A stretch of 64,000 bases of DNA from Chryseobacterium sp. G0186 (GCF_003815675.1 NZ_CP033918.1:248001-312000), one strand, 5' to 3'. Counted from the stretch's first letter, positions 26,659 to 36,079 are shown. The notes: a model not told the origin generated them from the letters alone. Numbers and translations are program-made.

Positions 26659-27447
26659 ATGAACGAAAAAGAAGCTAAAAAACTGCTTTCAGATGCAAAA
26701 AAGTATAGAAATAATGGTGAATTTGCAGAATCTCTGGCTCTGCTGCATCAGGTAAACAATGAATTTCCGGATAATGTAACCTATCGATATCTATTAGCTG
26801 CTACCTACTATGAAAGTATGAGTACGGATCCGGCTAAACGCTATATAGAGGAAGCAATAACTTTAGATGCTGACTTCAAAGAAAACTATGAACTTCTTGG
26901 AGATATCTATCAAAAAGAAGGAGACCTGGAGAAAGCTCAGATCAATTATGAAAAGGCCTATGAACTGGATTCTCAATACCAGACAGTGGGTGAAAAACTA
27001 ATCCAGTTATATCTTAAAACTAAAAACTACGAGGGAGTTATCAAGGTTTGCGATAATATGATGAGCTACATCCCTGTGGATACCTCTACTGCAAAATCAA
27101 GATCTTTAACATCTGTTTATTTAGCCTGTATTTTGTACAAGAGTTGGGCCTTGGTTTATTTAAAAGACTATAGCAATGCGGTAAATGAGATCGAAAACAT
27201 TAAAAAAATGGATAAGGAAACAGGGCTGCCAACCTATCCCAATATGTATAAAAATGAAGATGAGGCCCTATTTAAACTGTATTACAAACTAAAAAATACA
27301 GAAAAAACCGAAGAATACAGGAGCTTATTAACGGGTGACTATAAATACGGAGCGGAAGCAATACATAAACTTGAGGCAGAAGCAGATCAGGATATTATTC
27401 TGTTTAGACAGCGTCCTGAAGTGATGGTACACCTGGGGTTAAGCTAG
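26659..27447 (+). CDS. TPR-repeat protein of the VgrG island
   Basis: A 262-residue cytoplasmic protein with no signal peptide. Tetratricopeptide repeats run from about residue 5 to 190 (for example NGEFAESLALLHQVNNEFPD and QKEGDLEKAQINYEKAYELD). The C-terminal third is helical and acidic. TPR proteins beside VgrG/PAAR/effector genes can be effector-loading chaperones or immunity proteins. It starts 22 bp after the effector-like gene. No family name can be given. Confidence 0.75.
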   Translation: MNEKEAKKLLSDAKKYRNNGEFAESLALLHQVNNEFPDNVTYRYLLAATYYESMSTDPAKRYIEEAITLDADFKENYELLGDIYQKEGDLEKAQINYEKAYELDSQYQTVGEKLIQLYLKTKNYEGVIKVCDNMMSYIPVDTSTAKSRSLTSVYLACILYKSWALVYLKDYSNAVNEIENIKKMDKETGLPTYPNMYKNEDEALFKLYYKLKNTEKTEEYRSLLTGDYKYGAEAIHKLEAEADQDIILFRQRPEVMVHLGLS

Positions 27448-27517
27448 TATAAGTTGAATGTTTGATATTAAATTCATTTTTTGAGCAGGAATTGATTTGG
27501 ATTTATAAACGAGAAAC

Positions 27518-28207
27518 ATGAAAAAAGATCTTACAGCAATACATCGTATCGAACAGATTACGCAAAAGTATTTTAGTAACGGAGAAATCCGTTCCGGGCT
27601 TAAAACGTATCGTTCCTTACTGGAAGATTATCCAAAAGACAGAAACTATTATATCAATTATATTAATTTTTTGCTGGATGAATCAGTCATTGCAGAGCTG
27701 TTGTGGCCTGCTTATGAAGAAGCCGTAGCCTGCTGTGATAGAGCTATTTTCCAATTATCAGAAGAAGAAAAACTCTACTTTTATTGTAAGAAAGCTGAGG
27801 TATATATCATTATGATTGACGGAGATTATAGCTGGTATACCGCTCATGAGGCAGAAGTTATCGAATTTATGAAAACTGCGGTTGAGAGATATCCTGACAA
27901 TATTGTATTACTGAAAACGGCCATGGCTTTTTACCGAATTACAGGTAACCAAGACAAATATGTGGATATTCTGAACAGAATTTATCAAAGTACTCCCAAT
28001 GACTTTATGATTCTTTTACAAAAAGTAACTCTTTTGGAACAGGAGGGAAATATGGAAGAGGCCATTGATATTCTGGAAAACTGGATCAGGATTAATCCGG
28101 AGTCCCCTCATTTAGCAGCAAGTTACAATAAGATGATCCTCATGTACAAAAAAATAGATGAAGGAGATAAAGCAGATGTATACCAAGATCTATTAGATAA
28201 CCAATAA
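27518..28207 (+). CDS. Second TPR-repeat protein of the VgrG island
   Basis: 229 residues, helical, TPR-like (FSNGEIRSGLKTYRSLLEDY in essence near 19-38; later EGNMEEAIDILENWIRINPE near 185-204). Cytoplasmic. It resembles the preceding gene in fold but not closely in sequence, so the two are not a fresh tandem duplicate. The next gene starts 3 bp after its stop, which implies translational coupling with that unknown protein. Confidence 0.75.
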   Translation: MKKDLTAIHRIEQITQKYFSNGEIRSGLKTYRSLLEDYPKDRNYYINYINFLLDESVIAELLWPAYEEAVACCDRAIFQLSEEEKLYFYCKKAEVYIIMIDGDYSWYTAHEAEVIEFMKTAVERYPDNIVLLKTAMAFYRITGNQDKYVDILNRIYQSTPNDFMILLQKVTLLEQEGNMEEAIDILENWIRINPESPHLAASYNKMILMYKKIDEGDKADVYQDLLDNQ

Positions 28208-28210
28208 TTT

Positions 28211-28984
28211 ATGTTGATAAGTATTAAACCTGGCTCACAGGAGCTTTACCGATCGGAATACGCCAAGCAAACCTTTTATAAAAATGGTAAGCTTTCCGAT
28301 CTAAAATCCCAAAACAGCTTTTCTCTCAACCTGCATCAGGAAGAAAAGCTGCAAATGACTTTTACAAGTAAAGATTCTACCGATGATACATTAAGTAGCC
28401 TTACCTTTTCTCCTGTACAATTTGAATTGGATGAAAAGAAAAATACATTTGAGATCACCAATAAGAAATTTCTTAAAGTACAATGGAATAAATTCAAGGA
28501 AAAAAATCGCAGCGGTAAAAACAATACCTTTCTTTTTCTGTATGAAAAATTGTATTTCAAGATGCAGTCCGGAATGGAGTATGATCTGCTTTCCAACGGT
28601 TCCCATTTGTCTTTCTTTGTCAATATATACAATAAGGATCTTGAGATAGGAACAGTGATTGACGGGATGTCCTGGGTACACACTCCTTTAGGATTACCCC
28701 TAAAAATCGAATATGCCGTTGAACTGATTACCGAGGTGGAACTTGCATTAAGAGGAACCGTATCTCTTGATGAAGAAACCCTTACAAAACTGATTGCCGA
28801 TAAACAGTTTCAGCAGAAAGCAAAACCTTATCATTACACCAAAAATTTTTCAATCACTTCTGATATTAAATCCATTTATGATGTGAGGACCGGATATCTG
28901 AAATTTTCTAAATTCTCATTAAAAATATTGAGCGCAGAAGAAGAAATAAATGAACAGATTGATTCCTCAGTTTCTTTTCTATAA
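28211..28984 (+). CDS. Unknown protein, last gene of the VgrG island
   Basis: 257 residues, no signal peptide, no membrane segment. The N-terminal half is beta-rich with polar residues (SITPG-like start ISIKPGSQELYRSEYAKQTF), the middle has hydrophobic strands (HLSFFVNIYNKDLEIGTVID), and the C-terminus is mixed. I recognise no family. Its tight coupling to the TPR gene suggests an accessory (adaptor or immunity) role in the T6SS cargo system. Confidence 0.65.
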   Translation: MLISIKPGSQELYRSEYAKQTFYKNGKLSDLKSQNSFSLNLHQEEKLQMTFTSKDSTDDTLSSLTFSPVQFELDEKKNTFEITNKKFLKVQWNKFKEKNRSGKNNTFLFLYEKLYFKMQSGMEYDLLSNGSHLSFFVNIYNKDLEIGTVIDGMSWVHTPLGLPLKIEYAVELITEVELALRGTVSLDEETLTKLIADKQFQQKAKPYHYTKNFSITSDIKSIYDVRTGYLKFSKFSLKILSAEEEINEQIDSSVSFL

Positions 28985-28986
28985 TA

Positions 28987-29130
28987 ATGCAAATAACCTT
29001 GCTTGATCTGAGAAACTTTATGAACAGTATAGGTGACATAGCTGATGTTAATTTGCGTACCGGGATAAAAAATGCAAAAAAAGTACTTGCTTTTTATACA
29101 AAATTGCCTATTTTTATCATAACCAAGTAA
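28987..29130 (+). CDS. Possible 47-residue ORF, perhaps a gene fragment
   Basis: ATG 28987 (2 bp after the previous stop) to TAA 29128-29130 encodes MQITLLDLRNFMNSIGDIAD and a basic tail. The tight spacing favours translation, but no family is recognised and it may be the remnant of a longer gene. Confidence 0.3.
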   Translation: MQITLLDLRNFMNSIGDIADVNLRTGIKNAKKVLAFYTKLPIFIITK

Positions 29131-29449
29131 ATAACTCGTTTTGAGAACAACTCTTAAACTTATTATAGCTTAGTATTAGCCTTCACAACCACAGGCTAAT
29201 CATTCTTTCGTTTGGGTAATCCTACCCGAAAAGGTTTTCATACAATCATATTATTTATTGCATTGCTTGTAAGAGCAATTGTATTGTGTTGTCTGCTTTG
29301 ATCAATTTTACTGATCAAAAATTGGGCTATATGAAAAGGACGTTATGTTTTACCTTTTTCAACCCCAATGCTTCAGCATCTATTTTAAAACTCTGTAATG
29401 CGTGATAATATGAAAAACTTAACAAAGAATACTAAGCACGATTATAGTA
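29131..29449. other. Gene-free stretch with two hairpins
   Basis: TTTGGGTA (29208-29215) with TACCCGAA and TTTGATCA (29297-29304) with TGATCAAA (29312-29319) are inverted repeats. The first may end the VgrG island transcript. No promoter box is clear. Confidence 0.4.
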
Positions 29450-30076
29450 ATGAGTATATATTATACTTGGGTGGTAAAAGCCAAAAATACACCCCTCTTA
29501 AAAAAGAAATGCAACCACTGCAACAGCGAAAGGTTTCATTGCAGCGATAAATTCAGACTGAATGCCCAAAAAAAGAATATTGATATTTGGTTGATTTACA
29601 GGTGTGTAAAATGTAGTAGCACCTATAATATGACCCTGTTTTCTAGAATCAGAACAGAATCTATAAGCAAGGATCGTTTCAATAAATTTTCAGAAAATAA
29701 TGTAGATTTAGCCTGGGAGTACGCATTCTCTCACGAAATAAGACGAAAGAATAACGTAGAAGCTGATCTGGATAGTGTAGAATATGAAATTCAGTACGAT
29801 GAAGTTCCCATAGAAGAATTGAGGGAGTTACAGAATGAAATGATAACCTTTAGAATTAACTGTCCTTTTGATTTTAATCTTAGAATATCAACAGTTATCA
29901 GAACCTGTTTAAATCTTTCATCAAGCAAACTTAATCAACTAATTGACACGAATGCTGTTTTTGTTCATGAAAGACCATTACAAAAAAAGCATAAAATTAA
30001 AGATGGAGATCACATCAAAATAGATTGCGTAAAATTAATGGAAATAGGATTATTTGAGAAAGATACAATGAATTAG
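29450..30076 (+). CDS. DUF1062 domain-containing protein
   Basis: 208 residues. Two CxxC pairs (CNHCNSERF near 21-29 and RCVKCSSTY near 51-59) make a zinc ribbon, with the family's KFRLNAQKKNIDIWLIYRC between them. The C-terminal part contains an S4-like RNA-binding stretch (IRTCLNLSSSKLNQLIDTNAVFVHERPLQKKHKI, split here into parts: LNLSSSKLNQLI and AVFVHERPL). The function is unknown; RNA binding is inferred from the S4-like motif. Single gene. Confidence 0.8.
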   Translation: MSIYYTWVVKAKNTPLLKKKCNHCNSERFHCSDKFRLNAQKKNIDIWLIYRCVKCSSTYNMTLFSRIRTESISKDRFNKFSENNVDLAWEYAFSHEIRRKNNVEADLDSVEYEIQYDEVPIEELRELQNEMITFRINCPFDFNLRISTVIRTCLNLSSSKLNQLIDTNAVFVHERPLQKKHKIKDGDHIKIDCVKLMEIGLFEKDTMN

Positions 30077-30140
30077 AAATAATTATTAAAAACAGAACCT
30101 CCGGATCAATAATCTGGAGGTTATTGTTCTGTAACCAGGC

Positions 30141-30542
30141 TTAGTCCCATTTGTTATTCACAGAAACGGCATATTTACCGGCTCCTGTAAAGAAGAAACT
30201 TAATCCAATCAGCATATAAATCATTAAAAGTTCCAGTGCCCAGCCTCCGAAGTCATTCAGCTTGAAAATATTAGCGGTTTGTGCAAGGACAGTCGCTGTA
30301 AAGCAATTGGCTGCAAAGATGAGTCCTGCCAGACGCGTTCTGAATCCTATTATCAACATAACCGGAGCAATAATTTCGCCGGCAAATACTCCATAAGCAA
30401 AGAATGACGGCAAACCATGCATGATCATCATATCTTCGATAAATCCAACGCCGTGAATCAATTTATTAATTCCATAAACTGACATTGGAAATCCAATGGC
30501 TATTCTGCTGATTAGCATTCCTAAATCAATGTTCTTTTTCAT
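30141..30542 (-). CDS. DoxX family membrane protein
   Basis: 133 residues with four membrane helices. The start RIAIGFPMSVYGINKLIHG and AGEIIAPVMLIIGFRTRLAG are typical of DoxX proteins, which are small inner-membrane proteins linked to quinone or sulfur redox chemistry in other species. It lies 13 bp after the outer-membrane-like gene 30556-31176, in the same direction. Confidence 0.88.
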   Translation of the reverse strand: MKKNIDLGMLISRIAIGFPMSVYGINKLIHGVGFIEDMMIMHGLPSFFAYGVFAGEIIAPVMLIIGFRTRLAGLIFAANCFTATVLAQTANIFKLNDFGGWALELLMIYMLIGLSFFFTGAGKYAVSVNNKWD

Positions 30543-30555
30543 TTTCTATTATTAT

Positions 30556-31176
30556 TTAAAAGTTATATTTTACAAATGCCCCAATGTTTTCAAGGGTCTT
30601 TTTTGCATTGTTGAACTGGTCAAAATTAGAGGCAACTCCATACATCATTTTTTCCTGTTTTATCCCCAGTCGGATAAATTGCAGTCCTCTGGGATAGCCT
30701 CCATTATCAAGATTTCCGATAGCCAGTACACTGAAATATCCCTGCAGATTATCCTTGAGGTAGGGTGTATATTCAAATGATACCGACTGCTCAAGGGAAA
30801 ATCCTTTCTGATATGTTGTTCCTATAGAGTAGGAAAGAGAGTAGGTGGGTTTTGAAATTCGGTATTGTACAAAGGCACTGAAAAATGCCCCCGGATTTTT
30901 CATCCCAAATGCAGCATTTACACTGAATTTTTTGTTAAGATTGTACGAGATGGTGTTTCTTATAAAGAATATGTTTTCCTTATCCTTGGTATATTCAGTA
31001 TCAAATAAGGTAAGATTGTTAAGCTTCAGTCGATCATTAAAATAATAATTGACATTGTGCATATAGGTATAGGAGCGGTGCCCTAAAACAAGATCCGGGG
31101 TATAGGTAAGTTTCTGTGCATTCAGATGTAAAGATGCCGATGCCAGAGCGGTAATGGCGATGATTGTAGCCTTCAT
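30556..31176 (-). CDS. Outer-membrane beta-barrel-like protein
   Basis: 206 residues with a signal peptide (about 1-20, ending LHLNAQ). The rest is alternating beta strands rich in Tyr/Phe (YTYMHNVNYYFNDRLKLNN, FVQYRISKPTYSLSYSIG) ending in an aromatic residue (FVKYNF), as expected for a small porin-like barrel of 8-10 strands. It forms a likely two-gene unit with DoxX. The Crp/Fnr gene upstream (31241-31840) is in the same direction and may control it. No named family. Confidence 0.7.
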   Translation of the reverse strand: MKATIIAITALASASLHLNAQKLTYTPDLVLGHRSYTYMHNVNYYFNDRLKLNNLTLFDTEYTKDKENIFFIRNTISYNLNKKFSVNAAFGMKNPGAFFSAFVQYRISKPTYSLSYSIGTTYQKGFSLEQSVSFEYTPYLKDNLQGYFSVLAIGNLDNGGYPRGLQFIRLGIKQEKMMYGVASNFDQFNNAKKTLENIGAFVKYNF

Positions 31177-31240
31177 ATTTCACTCGTTAAATTCTGTGAG
31201 CAAAATTATTCAGGCAGGAACGGAATAAACTTAAGATATC

Positions 31241-31840
31241 TTAAGAAACGTCTGACAGGTGTTTTTTTCTCAAATAACTCAGATATTCTACAGTGATTCC
31301 CAGATAAGAAGCAATCATGTATTGAGGGAAACGCTGTTCAATATTACGGTAGGCCGTTACAAAATTTCTGTATTTTGTATAGGCATCCACTCTTGAATGT
31401 TCAAATGTTCTTTCCTGTAAAGTAACATAGGCAGACTGCATTTTCAGACGCCAGAATTCAGAGATGGCAGGAACCTCTTTGTATAATAATTCCAGATTAT
31501 TTTTACTGATCTGTACAATTGTAGAATCTTCATTAGACTGAATAAACATTCTGGACGGCAGTTCACTCAGATAGCTGTATAAATCATTAACCCACCAGTT
31601 TTCAATACCAAACTGCGTAATATTCTCCTTACCTTTTTCGTCTATATGATAAGCGTAAAGACTTCCCTTTACAATGAAGCGCATATGCCTTGAAACTTGT
31701 CCTTCACGAAGCAGATAATCTTTCTTTTTGAGCTGAATAAACTCTAGTTTTTGAGTAACAAGCCCAATTTCTGTTTCATTTAATGGAACAATTTCCTGAA
31801 AATGCTCAATCAGCTGTGAAATAATGAGATCTGTATTCAT
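31241..31840 (-). CDS. Crp/Fnr family transcriptional regulator
   Basis: 199 residues. The cNMP-like sensor domain occupies about 15-115 (KKKDYLLREGQVSRHMRFIV, then KGSLYAYHIDEKGKENITQF), the dimerisation helix follows, and the C-terminal winged HTH is weakly conserved (MIASYLGITVEYLSYLRKKH). This is the Bacteroidota branch of the family, without canonical cAMP contacts. It lies 64 bp upstream of the barrel/DoxX pair in the same direction. Confidence 0.87.
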   Translation of the reverse strand: MNTDLIISQLIEHFQEIVPLNETEIGLVTQKLEFIQLKKKDYLLREGQVSRHMRFIVKGSLYAYHIDEKGKENITQFGIENWWVNDLYSYLSELPSRMFIQSNEDSTIVQISKNNLELLYKEVPAISEFWRLKMQSAYVTLQERTFEHSRVDAYTKYRNFVTAYRNIEQRFPQYMIASYLGITVEYLSYLRKKHLSDVS

Positions 31841-32010
31841 AATGAAGTTTCGGTGTTCTCTGCTTGTATGTATTGAAATGCAGTCACAAGCAAATTTACG
31901 GAAATATTATGGCAAGTTTTTTCAGGGATAAATGAAATTGCCCGAATTTAGGCATTCAGAAGTATTTGAATTGTTAATTTTACTATCTTCCCTGATGTAA
32001 ATTTAGAGAT

Positions 32011-33048
32011 ATGGCATTCATAAATGATCTTGGCAAAATTATCTTTTTCCTGTTTTTATTGCTAAGTGTTTTTCTGATCACCGCAAAATCCGAAAGGAAG
32101 CTACCCAACTATTTGTTTGCTGCCTTTTTGCTGGTGTCTGTCATTGATCTTTCCGGTTTTTTTCTCTCACCACCGGATCATAAATGGGTTATGGGGCTTA
32201 AGCTGTCCAGTACACTGCTTCAGATGCCTCTGTATTATTTGTATGTGAATGCTGCATGTTATTATAATTTCAAATTTCACCAAAAACATTTTTTACATGC
32301 GTTGCCTTTTCTGATATTTCTTGTCTGGTTTGGGATTACAGGAGTTACAGAAGATAATGCCCGGCTGTTTGATGTTGTTTCTGCCATTCAGTATTACTTT
32401 TACATTATTGCTGTTTTTTGGGTGTTGAGGGCCTTTCGGAAACTATATCAGGAAAATTACTCGAGTAATCATCAGCTTACCTATCAATGGCTATTTCGAA
32501 CAACGATTCTTTTTCTGATCGGAAATTTCTTTGTTTTGCTAAGAGGACTGCTGAAAGACAATGAAGGAATCTACCTGTCCCTATATGCTTTTAGTTCAGT
32601 ATTTGTATTATTTGTGATCAGTTGGTTTGTGCTCAATGCATTGTACCGTCCGAATCTGTTGGCCGGGATAAACAAAAATCTTACTCCTGTACAACCTGTC
32701 GCAGAACCAAAAGAAGAACCGGAAAAACTTAGAGAACTTCTGAATTTGATGGAAACTGAAAAGCCATATTTAGACGATAAACTTACCCTGCAAAAGTTGG
32801 CAGAACAGACCAATATGCCTGAAAAACAGTTGTCATTATTAATCAACCAGTATACGGGTAAACATTTTTTCGACTTTATTAATGAGTTTAGAATCAACAA
32901 TGCGAAAGAACTTCTTAAGGATCAACCGCAGTTAACTGTGCTGGAAATCCTGTATGAAGTTGGATTTAATTCCAAATCTTCGTTTTATACAGCATTCAAA
33001 AAAGAAACAGGCGTTACTCCTACAGATTACAGAAAATCAATCGTTTAA
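32011..33048 (+). CDS. Membrane-bound AraC-family regulator
   Basis: 345 residues. About six or seven membrane helices fill residues 5-215 (LGKIIFFLFLLLSVFLITAK first), a short linker follows, and a cytoplasmic AraC domain (about 245-345; LTLQKLAEQTNMPEKQLSLL; LEILYEVGFNSKSSFYTAFK) ends the protein. Such one-component membrane regulators sense an external signal directly. It precedes a secreted serine hydrolase by 120 bp, with GTCCG repeats in the gap that could be its binding sites. Confidence 0.87.
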   Translation: MAFINDLGKIIFFLFLLLSVFLITAKSERKLPNYLFAAFLLVSVIDLSGFFLSPPDHKWVMGLKLSSTLLQMPLYYLYVNAACYYNFKFHQKHFLHALPFLIFLVWFGITGVTEDNARLFDVVSAIQYYFYIIAVFWVLRAFRKLYQENYSSNHQLTYQWLFRTTILFLIGNFFVLLRGLLKDNEGIYLSLYAFSSVFVLFVISWFVLNALYRPNLLAGINKNLTPVQPVAEPKEEPEKLRELLNLMETEKPYLDDKLTLQKLAEQTNMPEKQLSLLINQYTGKHFFDFINEFRINNAKELLKDQPQLTVLEILYEVGFNSKSSFYTAFKKETGVTPTDYRKSIV

Positions 33049-33053
33049 ATAGT

Positions 33054-33122
33054 GTCCGGTTTTAAGTCGGACTGATTTTTTGGAATAAAAAGCGTCCGAT
33101 TTCCGATACCCGGATATATTTG
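33054..33122 (+). promoter_or_regulatory. GTCCG repeats and promoter before the serine hydrolase
   Basis: GTCCG (33054-33058) and CGGAC (33068-33072) form an inverted repeat with a 9-bp spacer. GTCCGAT (33094-33100) and TCCGAT (33102-33107) form a direct repeat. TATATTTG (33115-33122) is the -7 box. Repeats upstream of the -33 position fit AraC-type activation. Confidence 0.5.
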
Positions 33123-33168
33123 CCAACATAAAACTCCAGCTTTGCTTCATTATTAAAAATTAAATATA

Positions 33169-34809
33169 ATGAAGCCATTAATTAAACACATTCTAGTTCT
33201 GTTCTCCATTCTAGCCATTGAAATTTGTTTTGGGCAATCCAATCAAAAAAATGAGATTCAGAAAGCAGACTCAATCATTAACAGCTATTCCCAATCCAAT
33301 GCTCCCGGAATGGCAGTAGGAATCATAAGAAATGGAAAAGTAATCCATAAAAAAACATTTGGACTGGCAAATCTTGAAAGCCGGACTCCAGTGACTGATT
33401 CTACAGCGTTTGACATTGCATCGGTTTCTAAACAGTTTACTGCTTTTGTGATACTTTTAGCAGAAAAAGAGGGAAGATTAGCATTGAATGATGATATCAG
33501 AACCTATCTTCCGGAACTGAAACATTTACCTTATAAAATAACCATCAGACAACTGGCCAATCATACCCATGGGTTACCGGATTTTACAAGCATTAAAAGG
33601 CTTCAGGGTTTTGGGGATGAATTTCAGGTAACCAATGCTGAAGCAGTAAAGACTGTTCTTGCTATTAAGAGCATCAACTTTCCTCCCGGAGAACAGTATA
33701 AATACAACAATACAGGATTTATACTGCTTGCTGAAATTCTGCACAGAATATATAAAAAAGACTTCAATGAGGTACTCAGGGAATATATTTTTAATCCACT
33801 CCAGATGAATCATACAAAAGCAGTAGATGATCCGGAGAAGATTATTCCCAATAAGTCGGAATCTTATCGGGAAAAGGACGGTGTGTTTTTCAAGCAATCT
33901 CTTGGGCAGATGGAAAATGGTTCTTCTAATATCTTTATAACCCTGAATGATCTTTGCAAGTGGGTTGCCAATTTTCAGAACCCAAGTGTTGGAACCCGAG
34001 AAATCTATCAAACAATGGAACAAAATACATTTCTTAATGCAGGAGAAAAAATAGAATATGGAATGGGACTGCAAACCGGAAAATATAAAGGACTGGATAT
34101 TGTCTTTCATGGAGGTGGTACAGCTGGTTACAGATCTTATATACTACATGTTCCCGCCTATCATTTATCAATTATTCTGATGGGAAACAGAAGTACTTTC
34201 GATGGGTTACTTATTGCCTATAAGCTGGTTGATCTATTTCTTGAAAATCATGAGATTTTACCCGCTCCACCTAAGAAAATAAACTATAGTTCTACTGAAT
34301 TACAAGAGTTAACAGGAACATATGAAATAGATCCGGGAAATTATTTTGAAATATCAACGGACGGTAAACAGCTCTATGCATGGGGAAGTAAAACTCCTTT
34401 GCAGTCTGTGGGAGACAATACATTTGCCATTCCTTTTATTCCAACAGCTCAACTGATATTTCATGATGGGAAATTGGCGTTAAAGATCGGAGACTTTACA
34501 TTTACCTGCAAAAAAGTAAAATTGGAGACCTTAGGAGATGGTAAAGTAGACCTTAGTCAATATGTTGGATACTATAAAAATGAAGAATTCAACACAATCT
34601 ATCAATTGATTATTAAAGACAATAGGCTGGTTGCCAGACATGCCATCAATCCTGATGTTTCTTTGCATCCTCTAAGCCCAGAAAGCTTTTATTCTCAAAA
34701 TCCATTTTTTGGACGCCTCCATTTTAAACTTGATGCCCATAAAAAGATTACGGGATTTATATTATCGGGAATTAATATGTACAATATACAGTTTAACAGA
34801 ATAAAATGA
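33169..34809 (+). CDS. Secreted serine hydrolase (class C beta-lactamase fold)
   Basis: 546 residues with a signal peptide ending EICFGQ. The SxxK motif is Ser85-Val-Ser-Lys88 (FDIASVSKQF), the Tyr motif is Tyr-Asn-Asn near 180 (QYKYNNTGF), and the third motif HGGGTAGY lies near 318. A C-terminal beta-rich domain (about 370-546; LQELTGTYEIDPGNYFEIS and YVGYYKNEEFNTIYQL) is the DUF3471-like appendage common in Bacteroidota members. It is probably a periplasmic peptidase or esterase of unknown substrate. Control by the upstream AraC regulator is likely from position. Confidence 0.9.
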   Translation: MKPLIKHILVLFSILAIEICFGQSNQKNEIQKADSIINSYSQSNAPGMAVGIIRNGKVIHKKTFGLANLESRTPVTDSTAFDIASVSKQFTAFVILLAEKEGRLALNDDIRTYLPELKHLPYKITIRQLANHTHGLPDFTSIKRLQGFGDEFQVTNAEAVKTVLAIKSINFPPGEQYKYNNTGFILLAEILHRIYKKDFNEVLREYIFNPLQMNHTKAVDDPEKIIPNKSESYREKDGVFFKQSLGQMENGSSNIFITLNDLCKWVANFQNPSVGTREIYQTMEQNTFLNAGEKIEYGMGLQTGKYKGLDIVFHGGGTAGYRSYILHVPAYHLSIILMGNRSTFDGLLIAYKLVDLFLENHEILPAPPKKINYSSTELQELTGTYEIDPGNYFEISTDGKQLYAWGSKTPLQSVGDNTFAIPFIPTAQLIFHDGKLALKIGDFTFTCKKVKLETLGDGKVDLSQYVGYYKNEEFNTIYQLIIKDNRLVARHAINPDVSLHPLSPESFYSQNPFFGRLHFKLDAHKKITGFILSGINMYNIQFNRIK

Positions 34810-35064
34810 TAATGTAGTAAATTATAAACTTTTAATGTTTGGGAAAAAAGTTGTATATTATTCCTGATAAGATGAATTGTCTTTCCCAAAAATTTGGAAT
34901 ATTATTTGTAATGCAATACGAAGATGATGAAAGAATAAAACGTATTAACAATCAGTTGTTTATCGTAAGCGTGCGAATGAATCAAATTTTAGCAATAATT
35001 ATTTTATATTATTAAAAATCATGTTCCCGTCTCAATATAAAATCGTCTTATAAATTTTAGATAT

Positions 35065-35478
35065 ATGAAAAACGCAAAATTATTAATTACAGCGATCACA
35101 GTTGTAATGTTCGCTTCGAGTGCTTCTGCACAAATTACTCCGAAAGGAGCTGGTTCCGATAAAGATGCCCATGGGTGTAAAGGATCTGCAGGATATAGTT
35201 TCTCCGTAATAAAAAATGACTGTGTAAGGCTTTTTGATGAAAAAATTCAGTTGAAGGAAGTAGATTCTAAAAAATCATATACTTCTAATGCAACAATAAT
35301 TTTTAGCCAGGATGGAGAAAAAGCAGAATTATTTTTACCTGCTTCACACGGAAGCCTTATTCTTGAAAAAGAAGCTTCTAAAAAGGCTGTTGTCTATAAA
35401 AAAGGGAAGTACGTTTTAACAAAAGTGAAAAACCGCTATGTATTGAAATTAGCTAATAAAATTGTTTTCAAAAGCTAA
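35065..35478 (+). CDS. Small secreted conserved protein
   Basis: 137 residues with a signal peptide (about 1-22, ending SASAQ). The mature start carries GSDKDAHGCKGSAGYSFSVI with two cysteines 17 residues apart (HGCKG and KNDCV), likely a disulfide, followed by short beta strands. This family recurs in Flavobacteriia without assigned function; the conserved GCxxSAGYxxxxxxxxC pattern may bind a metal or heme, but that is a guess. Monocistronic, followed by a strong terminator. Confidence 0.7.
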   Translation: MKNAKLLITAITVVMFASSASAQITPKGAGSDKDAHGCKGSAGYSFSVIKNDCVRLFDEKIQLKEVDSKKSYTSNATIIFSQDGEKAELFLPASHGSLILEKEASKKAVVYKKGKYVLTKVKNRYVLKLANKIVFKS

Positions 35479-35508
35479 ACAACTTTTTATCCTAAGAGTA
35501 CATAAAAG

Positions 35509-35543
35509 AAACCACAGTTTAATACTATAAACTGTGGTTTTTC
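35509..35543. terminator. Bidirectional terminator
   Basis: AAACCACAGTTTA (35509-35521) pairs perfectly with TAAACTGTGGTTT (35528-35540), flanked by A/T runs, between convergent genes. Confidence 0.85.
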
Positions 35544-35563
35544 AATAATTAAGAACTATCTAA

Positions 35564-35977
35564 TTATGATTCTGTTTTCAGATAACTAGGATGCATAGAG
35601 GGTTCTTTTCCGAATAAACACGAGAAAATATTCTGAAATTCATGGATATACCGGCATTTTATAGCATTACCATAAATTTTTAATCCCTCCAGTATCTTTC
35701 TGGAACTCAGGTCGATGTCGTATTTTATAAATGCTTCTGGTCTTTCATACCGGATGCTTTGATCCGAACTGTATATTCTTGAAAATCCCAGTCTTTCAAG
35801 CCATTCTTCTGTTATTTTAATTGGGGTAATGGAGTCTGCCGGGACGAAAATACTGTGAATATCATTTTCAATTTTAACAAAATACTCCTCTTCTATACTC
35901 TGAAAAATTTCAGTGATCGTATAAATCTGATTTTTGTACTCGACTAGATTTTTGATTTTAAGATCTGCTACGTTCAT
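35564..35977 (-). CDS. Conserved small cytoplasmic protein
   Basis: 137 residues, no signal peptide. The N-terminal half is an SH3-like beta domain (LKIKNLVEYKNQIYTITEI). The second half contains ITEEWLERLGFSR and a C-terminal CRYIHEFQNIFSCLFGKEP that resembles the VKYVHQLQNLYFALTG motif of proteins widespread in Bacteroidota chromosomes and prophages. The function is unknown. A perfect AT-rich palindrome lies about 100 bp upstream. Confidence 0.65.
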   Translation of the reverse strand: MNVADLKIKNLVEYKNQIYTITEIFQSIEEEYFVKIENDIHSIFVPADSITPIKITEEWLERLGFSRIYSSDQSIRYERPEAFIKYDIDLSSRKILEGLKIYGNAIKCRYIHEFQNIFSCLFGKEPSMHPSYLKTES

Positions 35978-36079
35978 AATATTCTGAATTTTGTGATGAT
36001 CATGTGATACCTATAATCAGCAAATACTATGCCTTGCATCGTAGTGTAAGGAGGTGTTTTAATGAATGTTAGGTTAAAT

